The position numbers and the translations under genes are program-made. From Isoetes taiwanensis (taxonomy: Eukaryota; Streptophyta; Lycopodiopsida; Isoetales; Isoetaceae): a DNA stretch of 64,000 nt. Every line of letters starts with the position of its first letter. The stretch's first letter is position 1. The notes under the pieces are model-generated. The model saw only the letters and a program-made list of their open reading frames with translations, had not been told where the DNA came from and made no database searches. Below are positions 32,780 through 45,035 of the stretch, piece after piece. The stretch covers positions 3,804,567 to 3,868,566 of the forward strand of contig JAJEKV010000028.1 in the NCBI GenBank assembly GCA_021234155.1, given 5' to 3'.

Positions 32780-33600
32780 AATAAATTACTAATCGCATAT
32801 TTCTTATTAGCCAGAATGACTTTAGCTAACCTTGCTCGATATTAATCCCAAAACTTTCTGTGGTTTAGCTAAACTCTACACATTTTTCCTCTCGGGTCTA
32901 CGCACAAAACTGGGGGGCAATTTCGCGTCCGTCAAGCATAGCACCAGCACCCCACTTACATATCTTTGTTTATTTTTATCCCTTTTTTTTTATAAGTCTG
33001 TTTGGTCTGAAATTTTATATTCTAAGGCGAAACATGAATGCGTGTTAGAGAAAAATATTAAAAAAAAAATTTGAATTTTGTTTTTCAAAATACAAAGAAA
33101 ATGGTTTTTAAAGCACCTCACAAGCACCCAGTGTCGCAGACCAAAAAGTGTCCCCCAATATCGTCTAGCTAAACTAACCCAAACATCAACCTAAAACTTT
33201 CTATGGTATGGCCAACAAAAAATATTAAGCCAAATTACTATACTTTTTTTAAATCATTTCCACTTATTTTAGTCATTTTCTTTGTCAAAACATTCTAAAA
33301 TAATGCTAACTAGCAAAGTCTATGACTCAAATTAATTCATAATGCTAGAAACTAAACTACTAATCATATATTTCTTATAAACTAGAATGATGTTAGCTAA
33401 ACTAGGCTGAAGGTCATTCTAAAAGTTTCTATGGTTTAGCTAAACAATACAAAATTTCACTCTCTTACTTTCTAGTGTTTGGCTAAAGAACTCCAGGGTT
33501 GGTGCAGCCCGGAAAAAAGTTAAGCCAAAATTATTATTTTTTTTCCAATTTTTTCCATTTACCTTAGCCAATGTTTCTGTAGACAAACCCAGAAGAAACC
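32780..33600 (+). repeat. Diverged repeat family, left copy
   Basis: Matches 43137-43700 in the same orientation, with shared phrases TTACTAATCGCATATTTCTT, CCCAAAACTTT.TGTGGTTTA and GGTTTAGCTAAACAATACAA. Inside each copy the motif 'CTAAT(C)ATATTTCTTAT...TAGCTAAAC' occurs twice, so the family is itself built of about 300-bp sub-repeats. No coding frame was seen. It ends around 33600; 33601-33906 holds nothing recognisable. Confidence 0.65.
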
Positions 33601-34739
33601 TATTGTACATGGATGAGCTTTCCTTCATGTTAATCTGGTTTGACGAATCAAACAGAATGACTCCACAACATTTGCAAAACAGCATAGGAGTAGTCTGTTA
33701 TCAAGCACGATTCATGCCCTGCCCTGCCCGTTACCCGGTTGCAATATCCTCCATCCAGAACGCACGAGACCACCAATTTACAGGGAGGAAGGGGTTTTTA
33801 GCAGTCAGCAGCATATCCTAGGTATATTCTAGCATATACCTAAGATATTCTACAAACCCACATAAACAAGGGTTTGCCCTCCTAGGGGCAACCCAAAAAC
33901 GCTTAATTTTTTTTTTTTTTTTTGAAAGTAAGAGTTGGTTTTGTCATTAATTATAAAATCTTAGAGATACAATGTAATAGCATGCCTTTATAAATAGGCA
34001 TACCAAAATGTGTCTCAGAATCAGCCAATAACAGTAAAAACTTATAAGAGTTTGTATCCAGTCAAAAAGATGAGTCAAAGTGATGAGCAGCTACAATTAA
34101 GAAGATCCGATAGTATTCCCGTTCTTGGAGAATAGAAAAATTTTGTAACTTCCACAATGCAGTGTAGAATTTGTGAACCTTGAGAAAAAACTGATAACCT
34201 GCCAAAATTGAATCCACCAAAAAGGTAAGCCAGCACTAAATTAAATAAGAGCAAAAGCGTGTTTCCTGGAGGATGGGCCAACAACAAGGACATATCAGGT
34301 TTGAGATGAGAAGACAGAATTGAAGTATGCATTGAATCCATCTGTAGATCCAAAAAGATAATGATTGGGTGCCCAATTATTGTGGTAGAATAGACGGAAC
34401 ATGTCTCTTCCTTCCAAAAGTAAAAGAAGTGAACCATAGAGATCTGCCAATAATTTGTGATTATAGTACATGGATCTGTACCTAGTCAGCTGAGCCTCAT
34501 TAAGAAGGAAGTTGTTGATTGACAGAAACATCCAAAGGCAATGGAGTTGCACAACCTCTCTGCAAAAAATGCTTGCCCACAAATCTTCACTTTCTTTCAG
34601 GTGTCTCATATGCCCTTTTTTCATGAGAAATGATTCCATAGAGGAGGCAATGTCATTCTTCATAATGTGGTCATTTGAAGTCTGACTGAAAGGAGACTGG
34701 CTGCTGTCGAATTTATTGCTCCCCTCTCCACGCAGGAAT

Positions 34740-37703
34740 TCAAGGTACTCTAGGATCATCAGAGAGAAACAAGTTAGAATCCACAACATTAAGGTTTGAA
34801 GCAAATAAACTATAGTGTCCCCTAAACTGCCCAAAGACCTCCCATTTCCTGTCAAAGTTAGCACCAAATTTCTTTTTATGAGCAGTTGCAATAGTCTCAA
34901 AGTCAAACTGAAAATGCATCTTAATCCAGAAGATAGAAGGATTCTTATGACCATATAACACCCGATTTCTTGCTTTCCAAATATTCCACAGAGCAATGTA
35001 AATGATTGAATTTGTAAACATATCATTATGTTGAATAAGGGAGAGAAGATCTCCATTATTCACAATACCAAATCTAGCAGCAATCCAGGTCCAAAAATCA
35101 TCCAACTTGCAGCAAAAGAAAATATGAGAAATATCCTCAAGATTATTACAATTTAAGGGGCAATTTGCTGAGATGTTAGGATTTCTTTTGGAAACAAAGA
35201 CCAGATTATTCAGACTGCCATTAGCTAGGAGCCAGATAAAATAGGAAATTTTTGGTGGACAATAAGAATTCCAGATATTATGAAAAAGACTCTTAAGCTG
35301 ATCATAAGAAATAGACCATTTGAGCATAGCTTTGCAATTATCCATGTTAGAGGACATAGCATTATATACATCCTTCACTTTGTAGACTCCTTTTCCCTTT
35401 ATGGTCCAATCAGTTCTATCAGGATTGGGGGATAAGTTTGTGAGAAAAGGTTTGATAAGAGCATAGATTTTTTTATCAGATGATGTACCTCTAATCATAC
35501 CCTTCAATCTAGTCCAAGAGATAACTCTCCCATCAATAATCAAGTCTTTAAGGTAAAGGAATCCAGCCTCAGACCACTTCTTATAAATTCTAGGATGCTT
35601 AATGGCAAGAACAGGAGAATTCTGCTCAACTAAAATTGGATTCCAGAAAATTGTAGTATCTGCATGAAGCTTGTCCCTAGCAATAAAATGGAAGTTAGAA
35701 GAGATAGCATTCCAAGCCTTGATAAGATTACACATAAGAGGGGAAATATTAGTGGCTGGTCTCAGCTGATTGAAAGCAGAATGAGGGAGCAAGTGCTGAA
35801 TAGAGGGATGGCCATAAGGATGACTCAGAGAGATCCAATATCTGATGAATGTATAGGCAGGAGAAGGATTTCCATGAATGGATTTCCATATAAACTTCCC
35901 AGCAAGAGCTTGTGCTTGTCTGAAAAGATTTTTGCATCCTAAACCACCAGAAGATTTCGGCTTGCAGATAGAATTCCAGTTGACCAAGTGACTACCTTTC
36001 CAAATAAAGTTCCTAAGAATTTTCTCAAGCTCCAAATAGACACATTTTGGAGCCACCAAGGCTGTTGAGAAGTATACATGAGAGCTAGCAAGAACAGCAT
36101 TGGCAATAATAGTTCTGCCTGCAAGAGAAAGATAGTTCCTGTAATTGTTCAGTTTCTTTTTTATTCTCAAGAGGATAGGGTCCCAAAGGCCTTTGATAGT
36201 ATGATCCATAGCAAGAGGCATACCTAAAAGTTTGGTTGCCTGATTGGAGGGGAGAACATTTATCCCAGCTAAAGTTGGAGTATTGATATCTCCAATAATC
36301 ATACTTTTGTTCAAGTTCAAATGAATACCAGATGCAGCAGAGAATTGACCTAAAATCTTGAGGAAAAGATTGATGTTCTGAATATCAGCATCAAGAAAGG
36401 AGAAAGTGTCATCAGCATATTGGAGAATGGTAATACTATCACTGGAATTTGGAAGTTTTAAACCTTTTAATTGAGTAGAATTCTGATAATGCATGATGAC
36501 CTTAGTAAGAAGCTCAGCAGCCACTAAGAATAAGTAAGGAGCAAGAGGACATCCTTGCCTCACTCCACAAGAAAGAGGAAAGAAACCAGTGGGGACACCA
36601 TTGATAAGAACAGCTGAGTTTGATCTAGCATTCAGACCATAAATAAGACTAATAATCTTAGAAGGGAAACCAATTTTGGACATAGCAAAATCTAAGAAAT
36701 CCCATCTAACAGAATCAAACGCTCTCTTGAAATCTAATTTAAGGAGAATGCAATTTTGATTAGAGATTTTATTCCAATGCAGACCCTCCATAGCAGCCAC
36801 ATAATTATCCAAAATAAATCTATTTGGAAGAAAAACAGATTGATTTGGGATAATATTTCTTTGGATAAAGCTTTTGATTCTGAGAGCAATGATCTTGGCA
36901 CAAAGTTTATATGTAGTGTTTGTGAGAGAGATTGGTCTCCAGTCTTGAAACTTTGAAGGATGATCAACCTTAGGAACCAAAGTGATCAGGCCACTGGAAA
37001 TAGAAGGATGAAGATGATTAGAATTCCAGAAGGCAGTAACTAGAGAGATCAAGTCATTTCTGAGAATATCCCAGAATTTGATATAAAATTCAGCTGGGAA
37101 ACCATCAGGACCAGGAGATTTACCATTACTAAAGGACTTGAGAGTGTCAAAAATCTCATTATGAGAAGGAATGGCAGCCAGAGACTCGTCCATGGTTTTT
37201 AGAGGATCAGGTAAAATATTATTGACTATGGAGTAAAAGTCATTTGCATCCGAGATCTCATTGGGAGGAATTGGTTTGCCTTTAAAAAGGTCCATGTATC
37301 TGCTCTTGAAGAAATTTGCAATGTCAGAGTGAGAATTATATTTAATATCCTGATCATCAATAGTCTCAGTAATAGAGTTTCTAAGAACCCTACTTTTAGC
37401 TACCCTGAAAAAGAATCCTGAGGAGCCAGAGTCCATATCATTAGTATATTTGATCTTGCATCTAATAGCAGAGCCTTTAGCTTCAATCTCCTCAATATTT
37501 TTAATTTTTCTCTCAAGAATTTCTTCCCCTACTTGAAGGTTAGAGCTGGAGGGATCATTTTGAAGTAAGGATCTAATTTCCCTCATATACATGAGAAGCT
37601 GGTTTTTTTCTTTGCTGCACTGATCCTTAATAAGCTTTGACCAGTTCTTAATCCATCTTTTGACTTCCTTGATTTTAGAATAGAAAAGCTTCATAGGAGG
37701 CAT
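34740..37703 (-). CDS. LINE ORF2, reverse transcriptase and C-terminal zinc domain
   Basis: 987 codons open. RT motifs: SNGKSPGPDGFPAEFYIKFW (about 190-215), WRPISLTNTTYKLCAKIIA, LKLDFKRAFDSVRWDFLD, CGVRQGCPLAPYLF and the catalytic ILQYADDTFSF. The C-terminal part (about 780-880) has the zf-RVT pattern SYFIWLLANGSLNNLVF and CPLNCNNLEDISHIFFC. It copies LINE RNA at the nick made by the endonuclease. The endonuclease half is in another frame: one frame change near 37700-37780 separates them, either a recent mutation or a base-calling error. Frames on the opposite strand here are shadows. Confidence 0.92.
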   Translation of the reverse strand: MPPMKLFYSKIKEVKRWIKNWSKLIKDQCSKEKNQLLMYMREIRSLLQNDPSSSNLQVGEEILERKIKNIEEIEAKGSAIRCKIKYTNDMDSGSSGFFFRVAKSRVLRNSITETIDDQDIKYNSHSDIANFFKSRYMDLFKGKPIPPNEISDANDFYSIVNNILPDPLKTMDESLAAIPSHNEIFDTLKSFSNGKSPGPDGFPAEFYIKFWDILRNDLISLVTAFWNSNHLHPSISSGLITLVPKVDHPSKFQDWRPISLTNTTYKLCAKIIALRIKSFIQRNIIPNQSVFLPNRFILDNYVAAMEGLHWNKISNQNCILLKLDFKRAFDSVRWDFLDFAMSKIGFPSKIISLIYGLNARSNSAVLINGVPTGFFPLSCGVRQGCPLAPYLFLVAAELLTKVIMHYQNSTQLKGLKLPNSSDSITILQYADDTFSFLDADIQNINLFLKILGQFSAASGIHLNLNKSMIIGDINTPTLAGINVLPSNQATKLLGMPLAMDHTIKGLWDPILLRIKKKLNNYRNYLSLAGRTIIANAVLASSHVYFSTALVAPKCVYLELEKILRNFIWKGSHLVNWNSICKPKSSGGLGCKNLFRQAQALAGKFIWKSIHGNPSPAYTFIRYWISLSHPYGHPSIQHLLPHSAFNQLRPATNISPLMCNLIKAWNAISSNFHFIARDKLHADTTIFWNPILVEQNSPVLAIKHPRIYKKWSEAGFLYLKDLIIDGRVISWTRLKGMIRGTSSDKKIYALIKPFLTNLSPNPDRTDWTIKGKGVYKVKDVYNAMSSNMDNCKAMLKWSISYDQLKSLFHNIWNSYCPPKISYFIWLLANGSLNNLVFVSKRNPNISANCPLNCNNLEDISHIFFCCKLDDFWTWIAARFGIVNNGDLLSLIQHNDMFTNSIIYIALWNIWKARNRVLYGHKNPSIFWIKMHFQFDFETIATAHKKKFGANFDRKWEVFGQFRGHYSLFASNLNVVDSNLFLSDDPRVP

Positions 37704-38545
37704 AGAGTTGCCAGCAAACCTATTAGTAAGCTCATCATAGAAAGTTTTGAATTGGGAGCAGAAATTTTCATTTCGAGAAGAGAAGAATTAAATTTATAAG
37801 GAGTGCTCCCTTCTCTTTGAATCCTGATGACATGGGAGGTATGAAGGAATTGAGGCTGATGATCAGAAATAGAGGTTCCTTCATCACTTGTTACATAACT
37901 ATTGTCCCAAAAGGCTGTAGATGGATTGGAAACATAAAATCTGTCAAGAGTACAGTAAACCCTTGCTCTATCTTTTTGCTTATTAGACCAAGTGTAGGTG
38001 GCCGTAGAAGAGAGAATATGAATCAAATTGTTATCAGAGATAAGCAAATCCCAGTTCTCTTTTTCAGTTGAGGACATATTTATTTTATTTCCCAGCTTAA
38101 AATCCCAAGAGGGGGTATTATTGAAATCTCCAGCAACAATCCAGTTGTCTATAGTTTGAGATTCCAACCAGCTATTAATTTCACTCCATATAGGTTCCCT
38201 ATCTTTTGGAGAGGTAGGAGCATATATATTGATGATTCCAAAGTTGGAATTCGAAACAGAGCAAATCATAGCCTGCCAAGCTTTAGAAGGGCTGTTATAA
38301 AAGGAGGAATGCTTGATGTCTTTTTTCCAAACAATGGCTAAACCACCACTAGCTCCAGAGGAGTTAATCCAAATTGAAGATGAAGAAGGGTATATCCAAT
38401 CTCCCAAATTGCTACATTCAAAAGAGGGAAGTTTAAGCTCTTGTAGAAGGATTATATCAGCATTATACATCCTGATTTGAGCAATAGCCTTTCTTCTTTT
38501 TAAAGGACCTTTTATGCCTCTAAGGTTCCAAGAAAGAATCTTCAT
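37691..38545 (-). CDS. LINE ORF2, N-terminal endonuclease
   Basis: An apurinic-type endonuclease/exonuclease/phosphatase domain starting MKILSWNLRGIKGPLKRRKA, with LLQELKL, INIYAPT, VAGDFNNTPSW, YTWSNKQKDRARVYCTLDRF and SISDHQP, that is the catalytic E, N, D and H positions. The Met at 38545 starts just after the ORF1 stop at 38574, as is usual for coupled LINE ORFs. The last residues before 37691 are out of the true frame. Nicks target DNA to start retrotransposition. Confidence 0.9.
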   Translation of the reverse strand: MKILSWNLRGIKGPLKRRKAIAQIRMYNADIILLQELKLPSFECSNLGDWIYPSSSSIWINSSGASGGLAIVWKKDIKHSSFYNSPSKAWQAMICSVSNSNFGIINIYAPTSPKDREPIWSEINSWLESQTIDNWIVAGDFNNTPSWDFKLGNKINMSSTEKENWDLLISDNNLIHILSSTATYTWSNKQKDRARVYCTLDRFYVSNPSTAFWDNSYVTSDEGTSISDHQPQFLHTSHVIRIQREGSTPYKFNSSLLEMKISAPNSKLSMMSLLIGLLATLCLL

Positions 38546-38573
38546 TACAAGGAGGAAGATAGAAAAAGACAAT

Positions 38574-41036
38574 TTATAATCTAGTCTTTCTTGATTTTCT
38601 CTTACTTCTGGTATTTTGAGCAGGAGTTTTATTTAGACCAGACAAGATCAATCCCAATTTATCTCCATCCCTTTTAGATGGTTTTTTCACAGAGTGACTC
38701 TTCTCAGACTTAGGATCAATACTAAGATTTTCATTTAAATATTCTTCTTTATCCCAATTCTCTTTATCACTCCCAAAACCATCATTATCACTATAATCAG
38801 AACATCCTCCAGGAAAGAATTGAAACATAGGATTAATATTAATAGGGCTTACATTAATATTTGAAGGAGCAGAAGTAAGAACTTGCCTGGTACTTCCTTT
38901 TTCTTGAAGCTCCACAATTTGAGTGTCTTCAGGGGTATCAGGAACAAAATCAGGAACAGTCAGAGGAGCAGGTACAGAATCATTTCCCATCTCATTTATT
39001 GCAGATCCCTTCAGAAGTGAAGTTTGTGGGGTGAGATTTTGCAGAGAGGCCATCTGCTCAGCAAACTTATCTGATATCTTGGAAGGTCTTATAGAGTAAT
39101 CCACCACTGGAGAGTCGAGGTCAATTAGGGAAGGCAACTCTTCAATGTTTGTACCAGCAGATTGAGTATGGAGATGAGAAGTGGCTAAGGGATGAATAGC
39201 TGAGGGACAAGTCTGGGAAACACATTTTTTGCTTTTATTTAATTCAGAATCTAGATTACCATTAAGGTCAGATAATACCTGGAAAGGATTAGAGCAGTTG
39301 ACTTTGAAGTTGATTTGCTGCTGTGCTGACTCTTGAGTCAAATCTGCAGTACTTTGATCAGGGATATTGGACAAATGAGTGTCCATTTTAGTCTCATCTG
39401 ACTTTTTGTCTTGCTGATTCAAATTAGCTGACACTGGTATTTTAACATGTGAATTCACCTGAGAGGAATTCAGCTGAAACTTAGATTTGTCCCGAGATTT
39501 TGTAGTTAATGACCCACTCTTACTTTTGTTCTTGACAGGATAATCCATAAGACTATTGGAACATTGATCTTTTTCTTGATTTTTGGCCTCTTTGGCCTCT
39601 TTGATTATTTCACTCAGAGTGAAATTTAACTTATCAGTTGCCTGAGAAGCTTTTCCAGTCATAATACCTTTGACTAGAAGTTTTGGCTCACCAATTGTTA
39701 GGGCTCGAGCTTTTGCAGGAATTGAGAACTCATCTTCACAAATTTTGTCTTTGCCTCTCATTTCATCACGTGCAGCCTTGTTTTTCTGGATTCTCTTGTA
39801 GCTTCCATTTACTTTTATCCATTTGAATCTATCATTTTGTGGCAGCCTTTGAAACTGGGGATCACTGTTTTCACTGTTTTCATTTATGGCAGTGCTTTTA
39901 CCAGACTGATCCATTTGATTGTCCCATAAAGCATGCTGATTGGAATCCTTATCTGGAACCTGAGCAGCTTGATGAAGTCTGTTGACTTGAGGATTCTCTG
40001 TTAACAATTTACATTCCGAGTACCAGAAATGCCTATGAGTGCATTTCTGACATTGTGAGGGCAATCCAGACCATCTAAGACTTAATAAAGATTCATGGCC
40101 AAAAGCATTTGTAAAAGGAATAGACAGGGGTATATCTTTGGAGAGATCAAGCTGAACAAAGCTTCTGGGAGGTTTGGCAGGGGAGTATTCAGTGGAAATA
40201 TAAGTTCCAATAGAGTTAAAAAGGAGTTTAAAGCAATCTTCATCCCAATAGAGGATTCAGGCCAAATAAAGATGTGGAAGCAATACATAAATTATTCATT
40301 TGATCAATATCAAGCTTTGGGTGCCATTTAAGGAAGGTCAATTGAGAGGTCTCATAGGTTAAGGGGCCAAAATTCAGAAAGAAATTGGCTGATTTAGAAT
40401 TCCCACATTCAAGCATAATGTAGGAAAATTAAACCAATATATAACCTGAATAAGGATACCTTTATGAAGGCTGAGAAGAAAGGCCCACAATTTATCTAAT
40501 TTCATGCCACATTTTTGAACCTTAATAATCACAGCAGAGTTTGATAAAGCATCAATTTTTGAATGGACAATCGGAAGATTTAAAGAAATACCATGATAGA
40601 TGTTCATCTTCCGGTCGTTGAGATGAGGAATTGTGGTGCGCTTGAGTCTTTCATCCAAATCTTCGTTTGAACGGATCTCCTGATGGCCTCTAGCAACTCC
40701 GTAAGGAACAGGGGCTTGAGTAACAGGATTTATGGGATGAAGGATACCCCTGTGGTCAGGATCAGCAGAAACATTGTCCCAATGTGGAACACGATGAGAA
40801 ATTGGATCCATTGAAGAAGAGGAAGGAAGCAAATTGTCAAAGTTCCCAAAAAGGATTGTGTCTGAAGGTTGATCCTGAAAGGAAATCAGATTTTGAAGCA
40901 CTGAGGATCGATCAGAGGTGGAAAGGTTCGCGAATGCGTGCAGAAGAGCCAAATGTTTAGGGTTTTTAGGTAAATTGGAGACCATTGCGAAAAATTCAGG
41001 TGGGAACAACAAAAGATCATGCAAGATTTTTAACAA
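38574..41036 (-). pseudogene. LINE ORF1, nucleic-acid-binding protein
   Basis: The C-terminal 496 codons (38574-40064) start at the zinc-knuckle-like CQKCTHRHFWYSEC (C-X2-C-X3-H-X5-C). They continue with a long Ser/Lys/Asn-rich tail ending in basic NTRSKRKSRKTR. Upstream, in another frame, lies a DUF4283-like stretch (QLDLSKDIPLSIPFTNAFG), and at 40374-41036 the N-terminal part (FFAMVSNLPKNPKHLALLHA). Two frame changes near 40100-40370 break it. It would bind LINE RNA. Confidence 0.75.
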
Positions 41037-41078
41037 TTGGAAAGGGGGAAAAAGTTAACAGGAAACAGAGGACAGAAA

Positions 41079-41477
41079 CTAAAAGCATGAAGCAAAATTA
41101 ACCCAAAGAGATCTGGATGCCATACAATGCAATAATTGAATGCCGAAGAGACATGGGGAAATTCCGTCGAATTGAGCAGGATCTTGAGGAGAATAAACTT
41201 CAACAGAGATCATGTAGTCCAACCATTCACAATGAACCCGAAATTTTCCTGCTGGGCCGAATGCACTTGAACCCAGAAATTCCTCCAGCCACGAATTTGT
41301 GATTTGAGCTTCAAATTCAACTGTGCTTGGCACAAAGGAGTACTCAGAACTGAACAAATTATCCGGAAAGAACTGATGGATGATTAAGGAATTCCAAAGA
41401 TCAGAAGTCGAGCCCTTCAAAAAACCACACGAAATTCTAGATTTCTCCCTTATAATTGTGAAAACTGAGGTTTCCAT
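41079..41477 (-). other. LINE 5' region with an open frame
   Basis: 132 codons open (ETSVFTIIREKSRISCGFLK) upstream of ORF1. It may be the real N-terminal extension of ORF1 in another frame or 5' UTR. No domain recognised. Confidence 0.35.
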
Positions 41478-41733
41478 GAATCAAACGAAAGAAAAGGTGA
41501 TGTTGCTGCATAAGTATAGTAAAAAGGTAGTCAATTTGAAGAACAGATTGTGAGGAATCCAACTGTAGCTACCCTTCTACAAGGGCAGCAGATTGATCCA
41601 CAAAAATTCTGCCTCAAATCTCAGAAATTTCAAAATTTCCCATATTTTGAACCAAGAAAGAGTTTGTAACAGAAAATATGGGAAAAAGACAAAAAAGGCA
41701 AGAAAATAGGCGCACGTCCATTTTTCCAACATA

Positions 41734-43136
41734 AAAAACGCTAATATAAAGTACTAATGTTTGAAAATAAAAATGCTTGAAAAACCCACTCTCACCATGC
41801 ACAAGAGAGGATGTTTAGCCTAACTGGCTCATGGGCCGTTTCGCATCAACCCATGGCAGTTAACTCTTTTTTTCCTCTATTTTTTTGTGGGCAGGGTACT
41901 GCCTTTGGACCCTTTTTCCCTTCTTTCTTCTCTTCCTTGAGCAGGACATGGCAAAGCACGAAGGATGGTCTTATTTGCAGCCAAATCCAGTCCAATTTTT
42001 AAGGTTTCCAGATCGTAACTCTATTTTGGTATTGTGGGCAAGATTTGTGCCGACCCTGAAGCCATTTTTTGCAAGGATTTGAAAGAGTAGATTTGTAAGC
42101 TTCAGGGCTTCGTGTTACAAAGGCGCGGAAACAAGGCTATAGCAATCTTGAGCAACAATCGGGTGCCAAAGCTTAGAAACAGGGAAGAATCAACATAGAA
42201 ATAAAATTTAGGGGGGAAATTTAAGCTCTGAATCATGGGAAAATATGGACTTAGACTCTGAGCAGTAATAAAATGGGTTGAAACAGGGTATTCAAGCTCT
42301 GAATCAGAGCAAAATGGGCAATAAACTGAGGATTTAAGGTCTGAAATAAATAAAGCTTACAAGGAAAAAAAACTTTATAGAGCCAAAACAGAGCACAAAG
42401 CATCTAATTTGGATATGCCTTGAACAAAGCCGAAACTGAAGGGGCTTGAAGTGAACTCTCATGAAATCAAAATCTATTCTCTGAGTAATTTTTCTGAAAG
42501 GAAAGAAAAATTTGAACAAAGCTCCTGAAAAACGCACTGGCCTAGGTCAGTTTTTGAAGAATCAAAGCAGCCACAAGTTTTGAAGAATCAACAGCCACAA
42601 CAGCCATAGAACCAAGTTCAAGCCCGATTCAAGAAAGATCTAGAAGTCTGCCATAAGCATAGCCTGTTTGCAATAGCCATAGCCTGCCCGCCCAGATCCG
42701 CCAATAAAAAATCCTAACAAAGGGGGGTTAAAGCTTGAGAGATAATTATCTCGAAATGGGGGGGGGGGGGGGGGGAGGGGGAGGGGGAGGGAGGGAGGGA
42801 GAAAGGGATGCATTGGCCACATGCATGGCGAGGTATAAAACGAGAGATGGGGAGAGATGGGAGATGGCAAGAAATAAGGGGAGAGACTTGGACCCTCCCC
42901 CTGAGAGACAATTTGCCCCTAACGGTTGTTAGGGGCACTTCCATATACTTTTTGACAGTTTAGCATAACTGTCGGTTAAATGTTTTGGGACGTCCAAAAA
43001 CTTTGGCCCCAATTTCGACCCCCCTATTCTTTGTGTGCACTCCTAATGTGAGGAGCGCTTGATCCATTCCGTTTCTCTTCAATCCTCTTTAACCCGTCTT
43101 TCTTCCGCACAAATCCACTCCCCAATCCAGGGAATA
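41734..43136. other. No gene; poly(G) and G/A-rich tract
   Basis: Only short random frames. A G run of about 18 at 42758-42775 passes into GGGGGA repeats up to about 42815, a likely G-quadruplex former and a difficult spot for sequencing. No promoter or gene could be supported. Confidence 0.6.
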
Positions 43137-43700
43137 CATTACTAATCGCATATTTCTTTTTAGCCATAATGGCTTTAGCTAAACTTGCCTGAGATTAATC
43201 CCAAAACTTTATGTGGTTTAGCTAAACTCTACACATTTTCCCTCTCATACTTTCTAGCGTTTAGCTGAACTAACTCAAAATTCATCCCAAAATATCTGTG
43301 GTTTGGCCAATGGAAACACTAAGCTAATATTACTATACTTTTCTTCAATTATTTCCATTTACTTTCGTCATTTTCTTTGTGGAATCATTCTAAACAATGC
43401 CAGCTACATAAGTCTAGGCCTCAACTTATTCCATAGACAATAAATTACTAATCATATATTTCTTATAAACTAGAACGATGTTAGCTAAACTAGCCCAAAA
43501 TTCATTCCAAAGTTTCTATGGTTTAGCTAAACAATACAAAATCTCACTTCCTTACTTTCTAGCATTTCGCTAAAGAGATCGAAGGTTGATGCGGGCACGA
43601 AAAAGTTAAGCTAAAATTATTATTATTTTTTCTCATTTTCATTTACTTTAGCCAATTTTGTTTTGAAAATATGCTAAAAATCGCCAAATAGCTAAGTTTA
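43137..43700 (+). repeat. Diverged repeat family, right copy
   Basis: Partner of 32780-33600, same orientation, about 10.35 kb away. It is shorter because the spacing between its internal sub-repeats is about 305 instead of about 570 bp. The LINE at 33.9-41.7 kb lies between the two copies. Confidence 0.65.
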
Positions 43701-45030
43701 GCCCTTAAATTATTCAACCCGAATCCATCCAACAAGCTGGAGCTTATCCTAATCCCTTGGCATAATGCTTCAACCAAAGCTTCCTGGCCTATGTATCATC
43801 TAAAACGGCCACTGCAGCTTCTACAGGTGCCATAGCTGCTGAATCTGTAAAATCCAACCTAGTTGAAGCTTCTTCGGAAAAGAACATTTTAAGATTTGGC
43901 CCTCCTCCTTTGGCCGAAAATAAAAAATATGATGCTCTGTTTTTTGAGAAAATTCCATGGAAACTAAATGATTTAGCAGTGCCATACCATAGCCCGATCT
44001 CATTTGTTGAGTACTCTGTATTTGGGTAGTCTTTAGTTTTTACTTAGAGGAGCTGCAAATAGGTATAATCTAGCTGTCATTATTGCAACATGGCTTCTAG
44101 TCAAGCTTCTACCAGCTTCTAATCTGCCATAGCCATGCTAGACCCCATAGCTAGAACCAAAAAATCGAAGACAAACCTAAGGAATAGAGTAGCACAATAA
44201 AAACAGACAGAAAATCTAAGATTCAAGGTCACATGCTTGTTAATGCTTGAGCGTAGGCGGCTACAATAAGAAAGGGATAAAAAAAAAGGATTTAGCTAGG
44301 AAAACCCGGCATTACATTTTTAATTTGGTCTTGGGGGGTAAAAACCATTGGAAATTCTTATGATCTAAAACTAGATATGTGCCTTTTGGTGTGCATTCTT
44401 CTCCATGATTGCATAGCTAACCAATGGCTCAATAGATAACCGAAAAGCAACGATTATGCCCCTCTAATGCTTTGATTCTAAACACATGTATTGTGATAAG
44501 AGTTTTGTTAGCAAGATCTTTTGGAAGCTCATGCTTTAGGTCTTCGGTTTTGACAAAAGCTTAGATGACTTTATAGCCTAGGCTTTAGAAAAGAGGCTTT
44601 CAAACAAGCTAGAGCCAAAGTCTAAAAAATGTGTCGAATAACATTGGATGTCTCTGTCAGAGGTGGTAGCATAAGACACAATGACTAGATTGATTATTTT
44701 TATTCCATGGCGATCTTCTTACATCCATCCATTGTCCGAGTTGAGTTATATGGAAGATTCATTGTTTTGAATGAGACACGACGACAAGGAGCTAGCGTTC
44801 GAGACCACAGGTTAAGCCCTCAACTCAAACAGAATGACAAACATGCAATGAGACATGGGACCGAATTTGCTTGTCCTACTCAAACCCAACTCACCCCAGA
44901 AATTCTCCGATTCACTAAGAGTTCATGGTATGGTCCTAAAGTTGAGAGTTCATGGTATACATTTTCCTATTACTAAGCTGCACGTGTATGGCTCAATTTT
45001 GTAAGGGGTGATTTACAGATACGGTCACCA
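43701..45030. other. No recognisable feature
   Basis: AT-rich, with short scattered frames only and no domain, repeat or motif that can be supported. Confidence 0.5.
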
Positions 45031-45035
45031 TCGCG

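Larger units (their letters stand above)
33907..41733 (-). mobile_element. Nearly full-length plant L1-type LINE
   Basis: On the minus strand: 5' region, ORF1 (38574-41036), ORF2 with endonuclease (to 38545), reverse transcriptase and zf-RVT (34740-37703), 3' UTR and poly(A), seen as a T run at 33907-33923. Flanking text AAAAACGCTTAA (33895-33906) and AAAAACGCTAAT (from 41734) may be an imperfect target duplication, which would set the 5' end at about 41733. It is the same clade as the LINE at 17.8-21.5 kb but much better kept. Confidence 0.82.

Noticed and set aside
35664-36967. Frames opposite and alongside the LINE ORF2
   Set aside because: Shadows of the 987-codon RT frame; none has a domain.
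42640-42944. Pro-rich and Gly-rich frames
   Set aside because: They arise from the poly(G) and GGGGGA tract; no conserved domain.
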